Below are positions 51,943-60,924 of a DNA stretch of 64,000 bases, in pieces (position 1 is the first letter of the stretch; every line of letters begins with the position of its first letter). The position numbers and the translations under genes were made by a program. The stretch spans positions 744,001-808,000 of the forward strand of contig JAIVLN010000001.1 of assembly GCA_020524245.1 (NCBI GenBank), given 5' to 3'. The DNA is from Rossellomorea aquimaris (GTDB lineage Bacteria > Bacillota > Bacilli > Bacillales > Fictibacillaceae). The notes below the pieces were generated by a model. It searched no databases. It was given only the letters and a program-made list of their open reading frames with translations, and had not been told where the DNA came from.

Positions 51943-53358
51943 TCAAATCGTTAGCTTCTCATCAACCGGATTCAGCAGTTGATTATAGCGTGCACGCTTC
52001 AAATAGTTGCCTTTCCCAGGTTTTCCGACAAACTTCTTATCCTTGATGACAAATTCACCTCGAGATAGGACGGAAACCGGCTCTCCCATCACTTTCTTCC
52101 CTTCGAATGCGTTGTAATCGACCGCCATATGATGGGTCTTTGCTGAAATCGTCCGCTCCACGTTCGGATCGAAAATGACGAGATCCGCATCTGCGCCGAC
52201 GGTAATCGTACCTTTCTTCGGGAACATGCCGAACAGCTTAGCATTCCGGGTAGACATGATGTCTACGAACTGATTCAGCGTAATTCTTCCTTTTTTGACG
52301 CCTTCAGAGAAGAGGATGGATACGCGATCCTCAATCATCGGTCCACCGTTCGGAATCTTCGAGAAATCTCCTTTTCCGAGATCTTTCTGTCCGTTGAAGT
52401 CAAACGAACATTGGTCGGATCCGAGTGTTTGTAGTTGTCCGTTCTTCAACGCATTCCAAAGGACATCCTGATTCCACTTTTCTCTGAGCGGAGGAGACCA
52501 GACATACTTCGCACCTTCAAAATTCGGCTTCTCAAGATAAGTTTGATCCAACACTAAGTACTGAGGACACGTTTCTCCCCACACGTCGTATCCTTTGTTT
52601 CGTGCTTCTGAAATTTTGTACACGGCTTCTGCACAAGAGACATGGACGACATAAAGCTGGGAGTTGGCAAGTCCCGTCAATTGAGCTGCTCTTCCCGTTG
52701 CTTCACCTTCTACCTCAGGAGGTCGGGTAAGTGCATGATAGATTGGATCCGTATTGCCTTTATCCAATGCTTCCTTGATCAGGTAATCGATGACATCCCC
52801 ATTTTCAGCATGTACCATGACGAGACCGCCTTGTTCTTTTGCCATGACAAGCGTCCGGTACAAGGTTTCATCATCGGCCTGGAATACATTTTTATACGCC
52901 ATGAAAACTTTGAAGGAAGTGATACCTTCTTTATCCATGATTGTAGGAAGCTGATTCAAAACGTCTTGATTCAATTCAGAGATCATCAGATGGAAGCTGT
53001 AGTCGATGACCGCTTTGTCCTTTGATTTTTTATGCCAAACATCAATGGCATTTTGGAGGGGTTCTCCTTTATTGGTCAGACAGAAATCAATCACAGTCGT
53101 CGTCCCACCAAAAGCTGCCGCAATCGTTCCTGTTTCAAAATCGTCCTTTGAAACGGTCCCTCCGAATGGCATTTCCAGATGGGTATGTGGGTCAATCCCA
53201 CCAGGGAACACATAGCATCCCTTCGCATCTATGATCTCCGCACCTTGGGTATCCAGATTTTCACCAATCGATACAATGCGTTCGTTTTCAATTAAAATAT
53301 CTGCTGCATACGTATCGGAAGCAGTCACAATTGTTCCATTTCGAATGATTTTTCTCAT
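51943..53358 (-). CDS. hydA: Dihydropyrimidinase (hydantoinase)
   Basis: 471 residues. Binuclear zinc amidohydrolase that opens dihydrouracil or dihydrothymine to N-carbamoyl-beta-amino acids. Metal ligands His58 and His60 in GGIDPHTH, carboxylated Lys150 in TSFKVFMAYKN, histidines in VMVHAENGD and LYVVHVSCAEA, and the aspartate in LGSDQCSFDF. AAAGGAG precedes the ATG. Third step of the operon, 31 bases after preA. Also able, in this family, to act on 5-substituted hydantoins. Confidence 0.93.
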   Translation of the reverse strand: MRKIIRNGTIVTASDTYAADILIENERIVSIGENLDTQGAEIIDAKGCYVFPGGIDPHTHLEMPFGGTVSKDDFETGTIAAAFGGTTTVIDFCLTNKGEPLQNAIDVWHKKSKDKAVIDYSFHLMISELNQDVLNQLPTIMDKEGITSFKVFMAYKNVFQADDETLYRTLVMAKEQGGLVMVHAENGDVIDYLIKEALDKGNTDPIYHALTRPPEVEGEATGRAAQLTGLANSQLYVVHVSCAEAVYKISEARNKGYDVWGETCPQYLVLDQTYLEKPNFEGAKYVWSPPLREKWNQDVLWNALKNGQLQTLGSDQCSFDFNGQKDLGKGDFSKIPNGGPMIEDRVSILFSEGVKKGRITLNQFVDIMSTRNAKLFGMFPKKGTITVGADADLVIFDPNVERTISAKTHHMAVDYNAFEGKKVMGEPVSVLSRGEFVIKDKKFVGKPGKGNYLKRARYNQLLNPVDEKLTI

Positions 53359-53389
53359 TTTTTCAGGCTCCTTTCAAAAATGAATGAGG

Positions 53390-54676
53390 TTATTTGACGG
53401 TGTTCGCTTTTCCATCCTGAACGCCACTAAGGATTGCTTGACGTTCGTTCCAGGTCATTGGTGGGTGTTCACTTTCGATCTCAACCATATCGATCGCACC
53501 ATCAACTGGACAGACGATCGAACAAAGGTTACAACCGACACAGTCCTCTTCTCTAACTTCCAAATACGCATTCCCATGTCCATCCTGCAGCATGTCGATA
53601 CATTGATGAGATGTATCCTCACAGGCGATGTGGCATTTATTACAGTTAATGCAAACATCATTATTGATTCGCGCAACGATCTTGTAGTTCAAGTCCAGAT
53701 TTCCCCAATCGGAATATTTCGGTACAGATTGTCCGACAAGATCCCGTACTGAAGCGATTCCTTTCTCATCAAGGTAGTTGTTCATACCATCGATCATATC
53801 CTCGACAATCCGGAATCCATGATGCATCGCAGCTGTACAAACCTGAACGTTTGAAGCTCCCATGAGCATGAACTCCACTGCATTTTGCCAATTGGACACT
53901 CCACCCATACCGGAAATCGGTACGTTGATGCGTGGATGACGTGCACATTCTCCGACCATGTTCAAGGCAATCGGTTTTACTGCTGGACCACAATATCCAC
54001 CATGCGCACCTTTACCACCTACATGCGGAATCGTATTCCACGAGTCGAGATCGACTCCAGCCAGACTGTTGATCGTATTGATCATGCTGACCGCGTCTGC
54101 CCCTCCGCGAACTGCGGCTTCAGCCGTTGAAGTAATGTCGGTGATATTCGGCGTCAATTTTACAATGACCGGTGTTTGCGCAGCTTCCTTTGCCCAATAC
54201 GTCTGCTTTTCCACTAGTTCAGGTACCTGACCGGAAGCAGATCCCATTCCTCTCTCGGCCATCCCGTGCGGACATCCGAAATTCAGTTCGAGTCCATCAA
54301 CCCCGACTTCCTCTACTTTTTTGACGATTTCATGCCATTTCTCTTGCTTCGGCTCTACCATTAAAGAAGCTACAACCGCATGGTTCGGAAACCTTTTCTT
54401 CGTTTCATAGATTTCCTTCAGATTGACTTCCAATGGACGGTCTGTAATCAACTCGATGTTATTGAAGCCCGCTACTCGCTGACCATTGAAACTGACCGCG
54501 GCAAATCGGGATGTAACATTCAAAATCGGTTCTCCAAGCGTTTTCCAGACTGCACCGCCCCATCCCGCTTCAAATGCGCGTTGGACTTGATAACCGGAGT
54601 TCGTCGGTGGTGCCGATGCGAGCCAAAATGGGTTTGGAGATTCAATGCCAGCTAAGCTTGTTCGTAAATCTGCCAT
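53390..54676 (-). CDS. preA: NAD-dependent dihydropyrimidine dehydrogenase, subunit PreA
   Basis: 428 residues. FMN-binding TIM-barrel catalytic subunit reducing uracil or thymine. It opens with LRTSLAGIESPNPFWLASAPPT in part, has LELNFGCPHGM and the catalytic cysteine region GGYCGPAVKPIALNMV. Two C-terminal 4Fe-4S clusters are supplied by CINCNKCHIACEDTSHQC and CVGCNLCSIVCPVDG. It pairs with PreT, encoded 32 bases upstream. In E. coli the PreTA enzyme uses NADH for the reductive direction. Confidence 0.94.
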   Translation of the reverse strand: MADLRTSLAGIESPNPFWLASAPPTNSGYQVQRAFEAGWGGAVWKTLGEPILNVTSRFAAVSFNGQRVAGFNNIELITDRPLEVNLKEIYETKKRFPNHAVVASLMVEPKQEKWHEIVKKVEEVGVDGLELNFGCPHGMAERGMGSASGQVPELVEKQTYWAKEAAQTPVIVKLTPNITDITSTAEAAVRGGADAVSMINTINSLAGVDLDSWNTIPHVGGKGAHGGYCGPAVKPIALNMVGECARHPRINVPISGMGGVSNWQNAVEFMLMGASNVQVCTAAMHHGFRIVEDMIDGMNNYLDEKGIASVRDLVGQSVPKYSDWGNLDLNYKIVARINNDVCINCNKCHIACEDTSHQCIDMLQDGHGNAYLEVREEDCVGCNLCSIVCPVDGAIDMVEIESEHPPMTWNERQAILSGVQDGKANTVK

Positions 54677-54708
54677 TCATATACGCCCCTTTCTTCTATC
54701 TTCCAGGT

Positions 54709-56076
54709 CTATACGGTTAACGATTCTTGTGTAAATTGCTCATGGATGGCGTACGCCGCATTCTTTCCCTGCTGAGCTGCCGTTACGACCATCGCTTCAC
54801 CTTTTCCTTTACCGAAGACCAAGTCCCCGCAAGCAAACACTTTTGGATTCGACGTGCGATATGTTTCAGATACTTGGACGACACCATCGGCATGCTCTAA
54901 TTCGAATTGCTCAATCAGACTGAGGTGCCTCGTTTGACCAATAGCTTTGATGACCGCATCGACTGGAATCATGAAATTGGAGCCTTCAATTGGCTTTGGC
55001 CGTCTTCTTCCATCTGCTCCAGGCTGACCCAGCTCCATCCTCAAACACTCGATCGCCCGGACATTCCCGCCAGCATCTCCATGAATCTTGACAGGTTGTG
55101 TCAGCCACCTGAACTCCACACCATCCTGCTTTGCAAATTCATATTCGAAATCATAAGCGGTCATTTCTTCTTGCGTCCTCCGATAGAGGATTTTGACATT
55201 TTCAGCACCCAATCGAACGGAACAGGTTGCACCGTCAATCGCGGTATTTCCTGCGCCAATGACTACAACCTTTTTTCCGACAAATTGATCGGTTAGAGGT
55301 TTGGTTTTCGTATCTTTCACAAATTCTATCGCATCATAGACACCCTCAAGTTCTTCTCCTTCAATACCTAGATTCGGTACAGAGGACATTCCGACAGCCA
55401 TAACCACTCGGTCATAGTTGGAGAGGATCTCTTCAGCCGAGATATCCTTCCCGACTGCTGTATTCGTCTTGATTTTGACATCCAGACTTTTAACTTGATC
55501 GATTTCCCAATATGAGATTTTTTGTGGTAGACGGAATGATACGATTCCGTACGTATTCAGCCCTCCCGCTTTCTCTGAAGCTTCGTAGATCGTCACATCG
55601 TATCCAAGACGAGCCAATTCACGAGCTGCAGATAGCCCTGCAGGTCCCCCTCCAATGACCGCTACTGTTTTTCCATTGCTCTCACCTTTTTGAAAAAGAA
55701 TCTGGTCATTCTGAATCGCCCAATCAGTGGCATGTCGTTGAAGGTTACCAATCATGATCGGTTTCGTAGAATGGTTCAGAACGCAAGCTCCTTCACAAAG
55801 CTCATCAGTCGGACATACCCTCGCACAACTCGCTCCGACCGGATTGGAATCCATAATGGTCGTCGCAGATCCTTTCATGTTCCCTGAGGCGATTTTTTTA
55901 ATGAACTTCGGAATATCGATTCCCGTAGGACACGCTGTGATGCAAGGCGCATCATAGCAATAAAGGCAGCGATTCGCTTCTTCTACCGCTTCCCTGTTCG
56001 TCAAAGCTGGCTCTACTTCATGAAAATTACTGGACAAATCAGTTAATGAAATATGAAATTTATCCGTATTCGGCAA
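54709..56076 (-). CDS. preT: NAD-dependent dihydropyrimidine dehydrogenase, subunit PreT
   Basis: 455 residues from a TTG at 56076 (AGGGGG 8 bases upstream; a TTG at 56082 is too close). It is the electron-input subunit, similar to the glutamate synthase small subunit: N-terminal cysteine clusters (RCLYCYDAPCITACPTGID, GASCARVCPTDELCEGACV), FAD motif VAVIGGGPAGLSAARELARLG and NAD motif VVVIGAGNTAIDGATCSVRLG. The C-terminal VFACGDLVFGKGKGEAMVVTAAQQGK closes the FAD site. It forms a complex with PreA. A long structured gap (56138-56233) separates it from the beta-ureidopropionase gene. Confidence 0.93.
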   Translation of the reverse strand: MPNTDKFHISLTDLSSNFHEVEPALTNREAVEEANRCLYCYDAPCITACPTGIDIPKFIKKIASGNMKGSATTIMDSNPVGASCARVCPTDELCEGACVLNHSTKPIMIGNLQRHATDWAIQNDQILFQKGESNGKTVAVIGGGPAGLSAARELARLGYDVTIYEASEKAGGLNTYGIVSFRLPQKISYWEIDQVKSLDVKIKTNTAVGKDISAEEILSNYDRVVMAVGMSSVPNLGIEGEELEGVYDAIEFVKDTKTKPLTDQFVGKKVVVIGAGNTAIDGATCSVRLGAENVKILYRRTQEEMTAYDFEYEFAKQDGVEFRWLTQPVKIHGDAGGNVRAIECLRMELGQPGADGRRRPKPIEGSNFMIPVDAVIKAIGQTRHLSLIEQFELEHADGVVQVSETYRTSNPKVFACGDLVFGKGKGEAMVVTAAQQGKNAAYAIHEQFTQESLTV

Positions 56077-56137
56077 TTCCAAGGCCCCCTTCAGGAGTAG
56101 TCTCGTTTATCCATTCTTCCGTCATATAAATGAAAAG

Positions 56138-56233
56138 AAGCTGACTTGATCTTGAGTAAACCATTACACACCTGTAAAAAACTGACGTAATGTCATGGTG
56201 TGAAGGAAGTCTCTGCTTAGAAAAAGTCAGCTT
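56138..56233. repeat. Long inverted repeat between the beta-ureidopropionase and preT genes
   Basis: Outer arms AAGCTGACTT (56138-56147) and AAGTCAGCTT (56224-56233) enclose inner arms CACACC (56167-56172) and GGTGTG (56197-56202). On the minus strand the outer stem is followed by CTTCTTTTCATTT, so it could act as a weak terminator, an attenuator or an RNA-processing site within the operon. Confidence 0.5.
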
Positions 56234-56242
56234 ACGATTTAC

Positions 56243-57133
56243 TTATGGTAGTAACGCCGTCATTTCTCCGTATGTTTCTGGTCGACGGTCACGATAAAAT
56301 TGCCATAAATCCCGTACTTCACGTATCATTTTTTTATTCATTTCACCGATGATCACTTCATCCTGATCACGGCTACCCATCGCTACAAAACTTCCACGTG
56401 GGTCAACAAGGTAAGATTGTCCATAAAATTCTCCCATATTCCAGGGTCCTTCTGTGCCAACACGATTGATCGCGCCAAGGTAATATCCGTTGGCAACAGC
56501 GTGTGCTGGCTGCTCAAGCTTCCAAAGGTATTCAGACAATCCTGCGACTGTTGCTGATGGATTGAAGACCACCTCAGCCCCTTTAAGTCCAAGAAGTCGT
56601 GCTCCTTCAGGAAAATGACGGTCATAACAAATATAAACCCCTACTTTCGCGAAAGCGGTATCAAAAACAGGATAGCCCATGTTCCCTGGCTTGAAATAAT
56701 ACTTCTCCCAGAATCCACAACCTTCTTCCCCAACTTTCACGTGAGGGATATGCTGTTTCCTGTATTTTCCGAGGTAGGATCCATCTGCATCGATGACTGC
56801 GGCTGTATTGTAATAAGTTGCGATTCCTTCTCGTTCATAGATCGGAAGGACGATAACGACGCCCAACTCCCGAGCAAGTGACATGAATTGCGCGGTAGTC
56901 GGTCCGTTTGGAATTTCTTCTGCAGAGTCATACCATTTTGAATTTTGCTCTGCACAAAAATAAGGACCATAGAAGATCTCCTGCAAGCAGATGATCTGGG
57001 CACCCTTCTCGGCAGCTTCCCGAACCAGTTTAACGTGCTTTTCAATGGATTTTTCCTTATGGACAGATACCGGCTCATTCCCATCCACGTCATGTTTTGC
57101 CTGAATCAAGCCAATCTTCACTAAATCTGACAT
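56243..57133 (-). CDS. pydC: Beta-ureidopropionase (nitrilase superfamily)
   Basis: 296 residues. It hydrolyses N-carbamoyl-beta-alanine to beta-alanine, CO2 and ammonia. The nitrilase triad is complete: Glu52 in CLQEIFYGPYF, Lys126 in KYRKQHIPHVK and Cys169 in VGVYICYDRHFPEGAR. N-carbamoyl-D-amino acid amidohydrolase or N-carbamoylputrescine amidase are alternatives within the superfamily, but position with preT, preA and the dihydropyrimidinase settles the role. AAAGGAGG precedes the ATG. It is the first gene of the operon, about 85 bases downstream of the likely RNA start. Confidence 0.92.
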   Translation of the reverse strand: MSDLVKIGLIQAKHDVDGNEPVSVHKEKSIEKHVKLVREAAEKGAQIICLQEIFYGPYFCAEQNSKWYDSAEEIPNGPTTAQFMSLARELGVVIVLPIYEREGIATYYNTAAVIDADGSYLGKYRKQHIPHVKVGEEGCGFWEKYYFKPGNMGYPVFDTAFAKVGVYICYDRHFPEGARLLGLKGAEVVFNPSATVAGLSEYLWKLEQPAHAVANGYYLGAINRVGTEGPWNMGEFYGQSYLVDPRGSFVAMGSRDQDEVIIGEMNKKMIREVRDLWQFYRDRRPETYGEMTALLP

Positions 57134-57222
57134 TCACAATTCCTCCTTTAGAATCTGAATTGATATGTAGTGTTTCATTGAAAACTTGATTATTTTGACA
57201 GAATTATTTGAATCTTAAGTTT

Positions 57223-57267
57223 ATTTTACGATGTCGAAAGGAAGTTTACATTTGACATAGTGTCAAA
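57223..57267 (-). promoter_or_regulatory. pyd operon promoter region with candidate operator
   Basis: On the minus strand the palindrome TTTGACACTATGTCAAA (57267-57251) is followed by ATGTAA and, 16 bases on, TAAAAT (57228-57223). The -35 (TGTAAA) is poor and lies right beside the palindrome, which fits activation by a regulator such as PucR. Confidence 0.5.
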
Positions 57268-57500
57268 AAATGATTTTAGCTTGTTGTTCATTCTGTAAAA
57301 GTCTATGGATAAAAATGGGGGGTTCTGTGCTAATTGATGACGATTTTCAGTGGTGATGTGTGGAGTGGTTCGGTCTGTAAAGATGTTGAAACAGGCTCTG
57401 TAAAGCAAAACATATCATACCTATTCTGAGAAGATTGTAGAAATTTTTCCGAGATAAACTGTTTTTTTGTCGTTTCATTCATTTTTGATGAAATGCGCTC
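57268..57500. other. Intergenic region between the pyd operon and the YdcZ-type gene
   Basis: About 230 bases of AT-rich sequence between divergent genes. I see no acceptable coding frame and no further clear regulatory element here apart from the flanking operator-like repeats. Confidence 0.4.
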
Positions 57501-57508
57501 TCTCTTTT

Positions 57509-57527
57509 TAACTTTGTGTTAAAGTTA
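57509..57527. promoter_or_regulatory. Inverted repeat upstream of the YdcZ-type gene
   Basis: TAACTTT-GTGTT-AAAGTTA, perfect 7-bp arms, about 48 bases before the start codon. A candidate operator; the regulator is unknown. Confidence 0.4.
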
Positions 57528-57574
57528 GAAGAAAAATTGTACCATTTCTAGAGGGGATAGGAGATGTTCGTGCA

Positions 57575-58009
57575 ATGAACTGGATCATTATCATAACCGT
57601 CTTTATGGGCGGTGTGGCAGTTGCTGTCCAAGCGAGTATAAACGGTGGACTAGGAAAACAAATCGGTGTGATTGAAGGGGCATTCCTGTCGTTTTTGATC
57701 GGGACAGTTTCATTGCTAATCATCATGCTTATATTCGGAAAAGGAAATGTCCTCCAAGCAAGCAATGTCCCGAAGTGGCAGCTAACCGGAGGAATCCTTG
57801 GCGCTTTCTATGTATACACGATGGTCTTATCAGTACCTAGAATCGGTGTGGCTGCTGTTCTGGTCACTGTGATCGCCGCTCAACTTATCGCAAGTTCTTT
57901 AATCGATCATTTCGGACTTCTAGGTGTTAAACAGATACCGATTGATGGGCAACGAATCTTAGGTTTTGCCTTATTACTTGCTGCACTCTTCCTCATTACA
58001 AAAAAATAA
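57575..58009 (+). CDS. DMT-superfamily YdcZ-type (DUF606) membrane transporter
   Basis: 144 residues with five hydrophobic helices. The family features are IIITVFMGGVAVAVQASINGGLGKQIG and GALGAxxV-like GGILGAFYVYTMVLSVPRIGVAAVLV. Such small proteins often work as pairs of homologous subunits or as dimers in opposite orientation, but only one copy is present here. Substrate unknown. AGGAG lies 11 bases upstream of the ATG. Transcribed alone, ending at the hairpin at 58021. Confidence 0.8.
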   Translation: MNWIIIITVFMGGVAVAVQASINGGLGKQIGVIEGAFLSFLIGTVSLLIIMLIFGKGNVLQASNVPKWQLTGGILGAFYVYTMVLSVPRIGVAAVLVTVIAAQLIASSLIDHFGLLGVKQIPIDGQRILGFALLLAALFLITKK

Positions 58010-58020
58010 TACATATACAA

Positions 58021-58051
58021 AGGGAGCCCTAAGCTTGAAGGCTCCTTTTTT
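58021..58051 (+). terminator. Terminator after the YdcZ-type gene
   Basis: GGAGCC / GGCTCC stem with an 11-base loop followed by TTTTTT. Confidence 0.85.
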
Positions 58052-58184
58052 ATTGGCTGTTTTCACAAACTTTATTGCTCTTGAGAGTAGTTGATTTTCC
58101 GTTTCAGGTACTCGAAATGCATACTCGTTTCAAAAATTTGGAAGGATAATCTGTAACGTTATGTATGATAAAGGAGCTTTTCTA

Positions 58185-59744
58185 ATGAGACTGCGACGAC
58201 ATTGGCAAAAGCAAGTACAACAAAACCAGAAAGATTCCAACAACTCAAACGCTAATAAGGAAAAAACCGATCTCTCAACGGACCTAAAAAAAAATGAGAC
58301 GGCTTTGAAGGATATATTTGTAGATTGCCAGGATATCGTCTATCACACGTATCAATTCAGTAAAGAGTTTAAAGAACAGGCTCTTGTCGTTTTCTGCGAA
58401 ACGATTGTACAGAATGAAAAGGCGAACCTTTTGAAAGAGGTCATGCAAGATCTTGTGACCCATGAAGTCGGTCCAGCAACTGAAATAGATCTATTTGATG
58501 TCAAACGGTTCTTCATCAAACATGGTGTAAGTTCTCGTGCGTTTGAATTAGTTGAAACGCAAGAAGAAGTCCGAGATAAAATACTTGAAGGTCATATCGT
58601 CATCCTTTTCCATAATTGGAACAAAGCATTAGCATTCGATGTTTTCTCAGTCGAAAAGAGACCGGTAGGCGAGCCACAGAACGAAGTGTCGATTATCGGA
58701 CCGCGTGAAGGTACGATTGAAAACCTGACCAAAAACATCGGTCTAATCCGTTCAAGGTTGAAAACTGAAAAATTGAAATTTACGATAAAAAATCTAGGCA
58801 ACAACACAAAAGCAAAAGCAGCCTATGCATACTTGGAAGGCTCCGTACCTGAAGATACGTTAAAAGAATTCAAAAAAAAATTCGAAAAAGTCAATGAAGA
58901 GGAAATCCTGGAGACCTCTTATTTTGCTGAGCTATTTGAAGACTCGACGTTTTCTCCTTTTCCGCAATATAGGACGACGGAACGACCGGATGTTGCCGTC
59001 TCAGCTTTGCTCGAGGGAAAAATCATCGCCTTATTGGACGGAACACCGACAATCTTGATTTGTCCGGGATTATTCACAGAGTTCTTCCAATCCCCTTCTG
59101 ATTATTATCAAAGAACGATTTTTTCATCACTCATCCGTTCCCTAAGGATTATTGGTTTCATAATCAGTCTAACGTTACCGAGTATTTATATCGCTTTATC
59201 CACTTTCCATTCTGAATTGATTCCGACAGTTTTGTTGATGGCGATTCTGGATACACGAGAAGGCATGCCTTTTCCCGCCTTAGTGGAAGCACTAATCATG
59301 ATCTTCTTTTTCGAATTGCTCCAGGAAGCTGGATTGCGGTTGCCAAGACCAATCGGTTCCGCAGTCAGTATAGTTGGCGCGTTAGTAATCGGAGACGCAG
59401 CCATCAATGCTGGTATTGCATCTCCTATGATGGTCGTTGTGGTCGCATTGACAGGGATTGCTTCATTCTCCATCCCACAATACGACTTTGGGACGTCCGC
59501 GCGTATTCTCCGAATACCATTGATGTTTGCTGCCGCTGTATTAGGCGGATTCGGATTGATGATCGGTTTTCTTCTCATCTACTTACATTTAGCAGGGCTA
59601 CGTTCATTGGGGCAGCCGTATTTTGCACCACTTGGTCCTATCCGAAGAGGTGTGCTATATGAATTTCTTTTTCGCTCACCATTATCTATTCAATTAAGAC
59701 GCCATCAACGTGACGATTTAAGCCCGAATTCTAAATCGAAATAA
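58185..59744 (+). CDS. Spore germinant receptor A subunit (GerA family)
   Basis: 519 residues from the ATG at 58185, 8 bases after AAGGAG; an in-frame ATG at 58161 lacks a ribosome site. A hydrophilic N-terminal region of about 280 residues precedes five to six membrane helices. Family blocks are ETIVQNEKANLLKEVMQDL early, the GKIIALLDGTPTILICPGLFTEF and EDYY-type segment (SPSDYYQRT), and LPRPIGSAVSIVGALVIGDAAINAGIASPMMVVVVALTGI in pattern. It sits in the inner membrane of the spore as part of an A-B-C nutrient sensor. First gene of the operon. I find no convincing sigma-G promoter upstream. Confidence 0.92.
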   Translation: MRLRRHWQKQVQQNQKDSNNSNANKEKTDLSTDLKKNETALKDIFVDCQDIVYHTYQFSKEFKEQALVVFCETIVQNEKANLLKEVMQDLVTHEVGPATEIDLFDVKRFFIKHGVSSRAFELVETQEEVRDKILEGHIVILFHNWNKALAFDVFSVEKRPVGEPQNEVSIIGPREGTIENLTKNIGLIRSRLKTEKLKFTIKNLGNNTKAKAAYAYLEGSVPEDTLKEFKKKFEKVNEEEILETSYFAELFEDSTFSPFPQYRTTERPDVAVSALLEGKIIALLDGTPTILICPGLFTEFFQSPSDYYQRTIFSSLIRSLRIIGFIISLTLPSIYIALSTFHSELIPTVLLMAILDTREGMPFPALVEALIMIFFFELLQEAGLRLPRPIGSAVSIVGALVIGDAAINAGIASPMMVVVVALTGIASFSIPQYDFGTSARILRIPLMFAAAVLGGFGLMIGFLLIYLHLAGLRSLGQPYFAPLGPIRRGVLYEFLFRSPLSIQLRRHQRDDLSPNSKSK

Positions 59745-59754
59745 GGTGTGACTT

Positions 59755-60912
59755 ATGTGTTGTAAAAAGTGGATTTCCATCTGTTTACTGTTCAGCTCCA
59801 CCTTTATATTAAGCGGATGCTGGGATCATAGTGAATTACCGATCTATGGTTTTGTACAAGCGATTGCCCTCGATCTTTCAGAGGAAGATGAGAACATGCT
59901 TGAATTGACCACTCAATTCATCAAGCCTGCTCCTAAGATCGGAAGTGCAGGCGGAGGTGGTGACAAAGCATTCGTTAACATTGAAACCAGTGGGGACAGT
60001 GCTTTTGAAGCCATCCGGGATATTACAACTCGATTAGGTCGTAAAGCCCAATGGAGCCATACAAGAATCATCTTAATAAGTGAGGAATTGGCTGAATCAA
60101 GGCATATCGGAGAAATGCTAGAATTTTTCTATCGGGATCATGAGCCTCGCATGTTGATTAATGTTGGGGTAACGGAAGGGAAAGCGCAAGAGTATTTAGA
60201 CGGCAAACCGTTTATCGAAAACACGATGAGTCAACAATTGAAAGAAGTGGGTAAAGCCGCTCATAAATTCAGCTCCAAAACGATGGAAGTGAACCTTTTA
60301 TCTCTAGGGAGGCAGCTGAATAGTGAATTACAAACGAGCAAAATGCCCTATTATAAACGTTCGGAGGAAGGTGAGCCTTATGTATCAGGACTTGCAACCT
60401 TTCAAAAGGGAAAAATGATAGGGCAAATCGCCCCACTCCAAACGGAGGCATTGCTCATGTTATTGAACGAATATGGATCCGGAATCGTTGAAATACCTTG
60501 TAAGGATAATTCTGCATTAAAGGAAACCGTTGAAGTAGCCAGTGCAAAGACTAAAATGAACACTAAATTTAAAAGGCCGGAGACTTCCGTTCAAATTGCC
60601 ATTACCCTTGAAGGAAGTATTGGTGAATTGAAATGTACCTCGATTGATAAGAGTGAAAAAGTCGACCAGTACAACAAAAAAGTGGAGAAAGTCGTTTTAG
60701 ACAATGTGGAAAGTACACTGAAAAAGATGCAAGAGGATCAAATCGACCTGATTGGCCTAGGGAATGAACTCTATCGAAAGGATCCGAAACAATGGATGAA
60801 GGTCAAAAAAGAATGGCCTCAATTATTCAGTAAAGTGGATTTTGATGTCAAAGTGAGCATGAACATCTTAAACTCTGGGGCAGACATTGGCAAGCCATTT
60901 TTTAAAGAATAA
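59755..60912 (+). CDS. Spore germinant receptor C subunit, Ger(x)C lipoprotein
   Basis: 385 residues. Lipoprotein signal with lipobox ILSGC, lipidated Cys22, followed by WDHSELPIYGFVQAIALDL, the classic Ger(x)C opening (CWDxxE). Later blocks are GRKAQWSHTRIILISEELA and FYRDHEPRMLINVGVTEG. It is anchored on the outer face of the spore inner membrane and is needed for receptor function. AAGGTG precedes the ATG; 10 bases after the A subunit gene. Confidence 0.92.
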   Translation: MCCKKWISICLLFSSTFILSGCWDHSELPIYGFVQAIALDLSEEDENMLELTTQFIKPAPKIGSAGGGGDKAFVNIETSGDSAFEAIRDITTRLGRKAQWSHTRIILISEELAESRHIGEMLEFFYRDHEPRMLINVGVTEGKAQEYLDGKPFIENTMSQQLKEVGKAAHKFSSKTMEVNLLSLGRQLNSELQTSKMPYYKRSEEGEPYVSGLATFQKGKMIGQIAPLQTEALLMLLNEYGSGIVEIPCKDNSALKETVEVASAKTKMNTKFKRPETSVQIAITLEGSIGELKCTSIDKSEKVDQYNKKVEKVVLDNVESTLKKMQEDQIDLIGLGNELYRKDPKQWMKVKKEWPQLFSKVDFDVKVSMNILNSGADIGKPFFKE

Positions 60913-60924
60913 GAGGTGTTATCC

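Noticed and set aside
56186-56199. TGACGTAATGTCA as another copy of the catabolic operator
   Set aside because: Lacks the AGTGT core and lies inside the operon hairpin, not at a promoter.
58080-58184. Sigma-G promoter for the germination operon
   Set aside because: GCATACTC resembles a -10 but no matching -35 stands 17-18 bases upstream.
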